DNA of 32,853 nucleotides, taken from Gammaproteobacteria bacterium. GTDB lineage: Bacteria > Pseudomonadota > Gammaproteobacteria > Pseudomonadales > Azotimanducaceae. Below are positions 32,689 through 32,853 of the stretch, in pieces. Position 1 is the first letter of the stretch. Every line of letters begins with the position of its first letter. The DNA lies in contig VXPO01000117.1 in the NCBI GenBank assembly GCA_009839505.1, forward strand, positions 1-32,853, given 5' to 3'. Both the position numbers and the translations under genes were made by a program. The notes below the pieces were generated by a model. It was not told the DNA's origin. It did not search any database and worked only from the letters and a program-made list of their open reading frames with translations.

Positions 32689-32853
32689 GAGTGCGCTGGA
32701 CAGGGTGCCGGTGTTCACGGTCACGGGCGACCACAAGGGCGCGGGGGGCCCCCACCCCCCCCCCACGGCCCGCGGGCGCCCCCCCGTGGGGTGTTGGGGG
32801 GGTTATTCGGCGGCGGTGGAGTATTAAAAAAAACGGGGCCCCCCGACGGAGAT
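32689..32853. other. Unreliable contig edge with repeat copy 3
   Basis: After a few clean bases this stretch becomes long G and C runs, then an A run, typical of a degraded read end. No gene is supported. The inverted G/C runs around 32742-32810 should not be read as a terminator. Confidence 0.6.
32722..32740. repeat. Intergenic palindromic repeat, copy 3 (partial)
   Basis: CACGGGCGACCACAAGGGC shares its first 15 bases with 29677-29691 and the CCACAAGGG part with copy 1 (17491-17499). Its right arm is lost in the doubtful read end. It follows the cytochrome c stop by 33 bases, so copies 2 and 3 flank the PQQ operon in the same orientation. Confidence 0.55.

Noticed and set aside
32741-32853. 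Long G/C inverted runs and a final A run as a terminator
   Set aside because: The homopolymers look like base-calling failure at a read end, not biological sequence.
1-32853. CRISPR array, tRNA or rRNA genes, transposase or phage genes
   Set aside because: I found no regularly spaced repeats, no tRNA-like cloverleaf, no rRNA-like sequence and no transposase, integrase or phage protein among the plausible genes.

Overview
The window is a gene-dense, GC-rich (clearly above 60 %) stretch from a Gram-negative bacterium, probably a proteobacterium. Evidence for this is an LpxL/HtrB-type lipid A acyltransferase, two LysR regulators, a YejA-like binding protein, three lipoproteins of a periplasmic PQQ dehydrogenase module and many ATGA/GTGA start-stop overlaps. 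I cannot place it more finely. Both ends dissolve into homopolymer-rich, non-coding-looking sequence (about 1-63 and 32741-32853). This looks like raw read ends of a cloned metagenomic insert of fosmid size, so the first gene is cut by the edge and the last 110 bases should not be trusted.

Layout. (1) 64-2773, minus: a YejA-like peptide-binding protein (C-terminus lost) behind an esterase. (2) 2840-9170, plus: a double-domain class III CoA transferase, a secreted HExxH protein built from a duplicated module, and a phytoene-desaturase-like FAD oxidoreductase. (3) 9237-12772: an aldo/keto-reductase-fold protein behind its own promoter and operator, then a divergent pair of Fe(II)/2-oxoglutarate oxygenases of two unrelated families (CmcJ/AsaB-like and TauD/TfdA-like) around a perfect 25-bp inverted repeat, then a VOC protein. 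This looks like an uncharacterised catabolic or detoxification region. (4) 12880-16340: an alpha/beta hydrolase, a DUF1761 membrane protein, an AT-richer gap with two perfect tandem hairpins, and two paralogous LysR genes in tandem.

(5) 16541-28602 is an envelope region. It holds the lipid A acyltransferase; a translationally coupled minus-strand operon of a PhoX/DUF839 protein and two ABC exporter half-transporters, one with a roughly 250-residue ectodomain; and a six-gene plus-strand operon with nearly every start overlapping the preceding stop: GT4 glycosyltransferase, membrane-anchored polysaccharide deacetylase, GT4 glycosyltransferase, YrbL-like kinase-fold protein, zinc-ribbon methyltransferase and DUF3108 protein. 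I read it as a surface-glycan synthesis and modification cassette. (6) 28614-29615 is a luciferase-like flavin monooxygenase.

(7) 29761-32688 is the most striking unit: a PQQ alcohol dehydrogenase with the Asp-Tyr-Asp signature of lanthanide-dependent enzymes, a XoxJ/MxaJ-like binding protein and a small cytochrome c with a CX3CH haem motif. Each of the three starts with a lipoprotein signal, so the whole electron-transfer module appears to be membrane-tethered.

A short intergenic palindromic repeat (core GCGACCACAA) occurs at 17474, 29677 and 32722, always in gene gaps, and in the first copy it abuts and probably supplies a stop codon.
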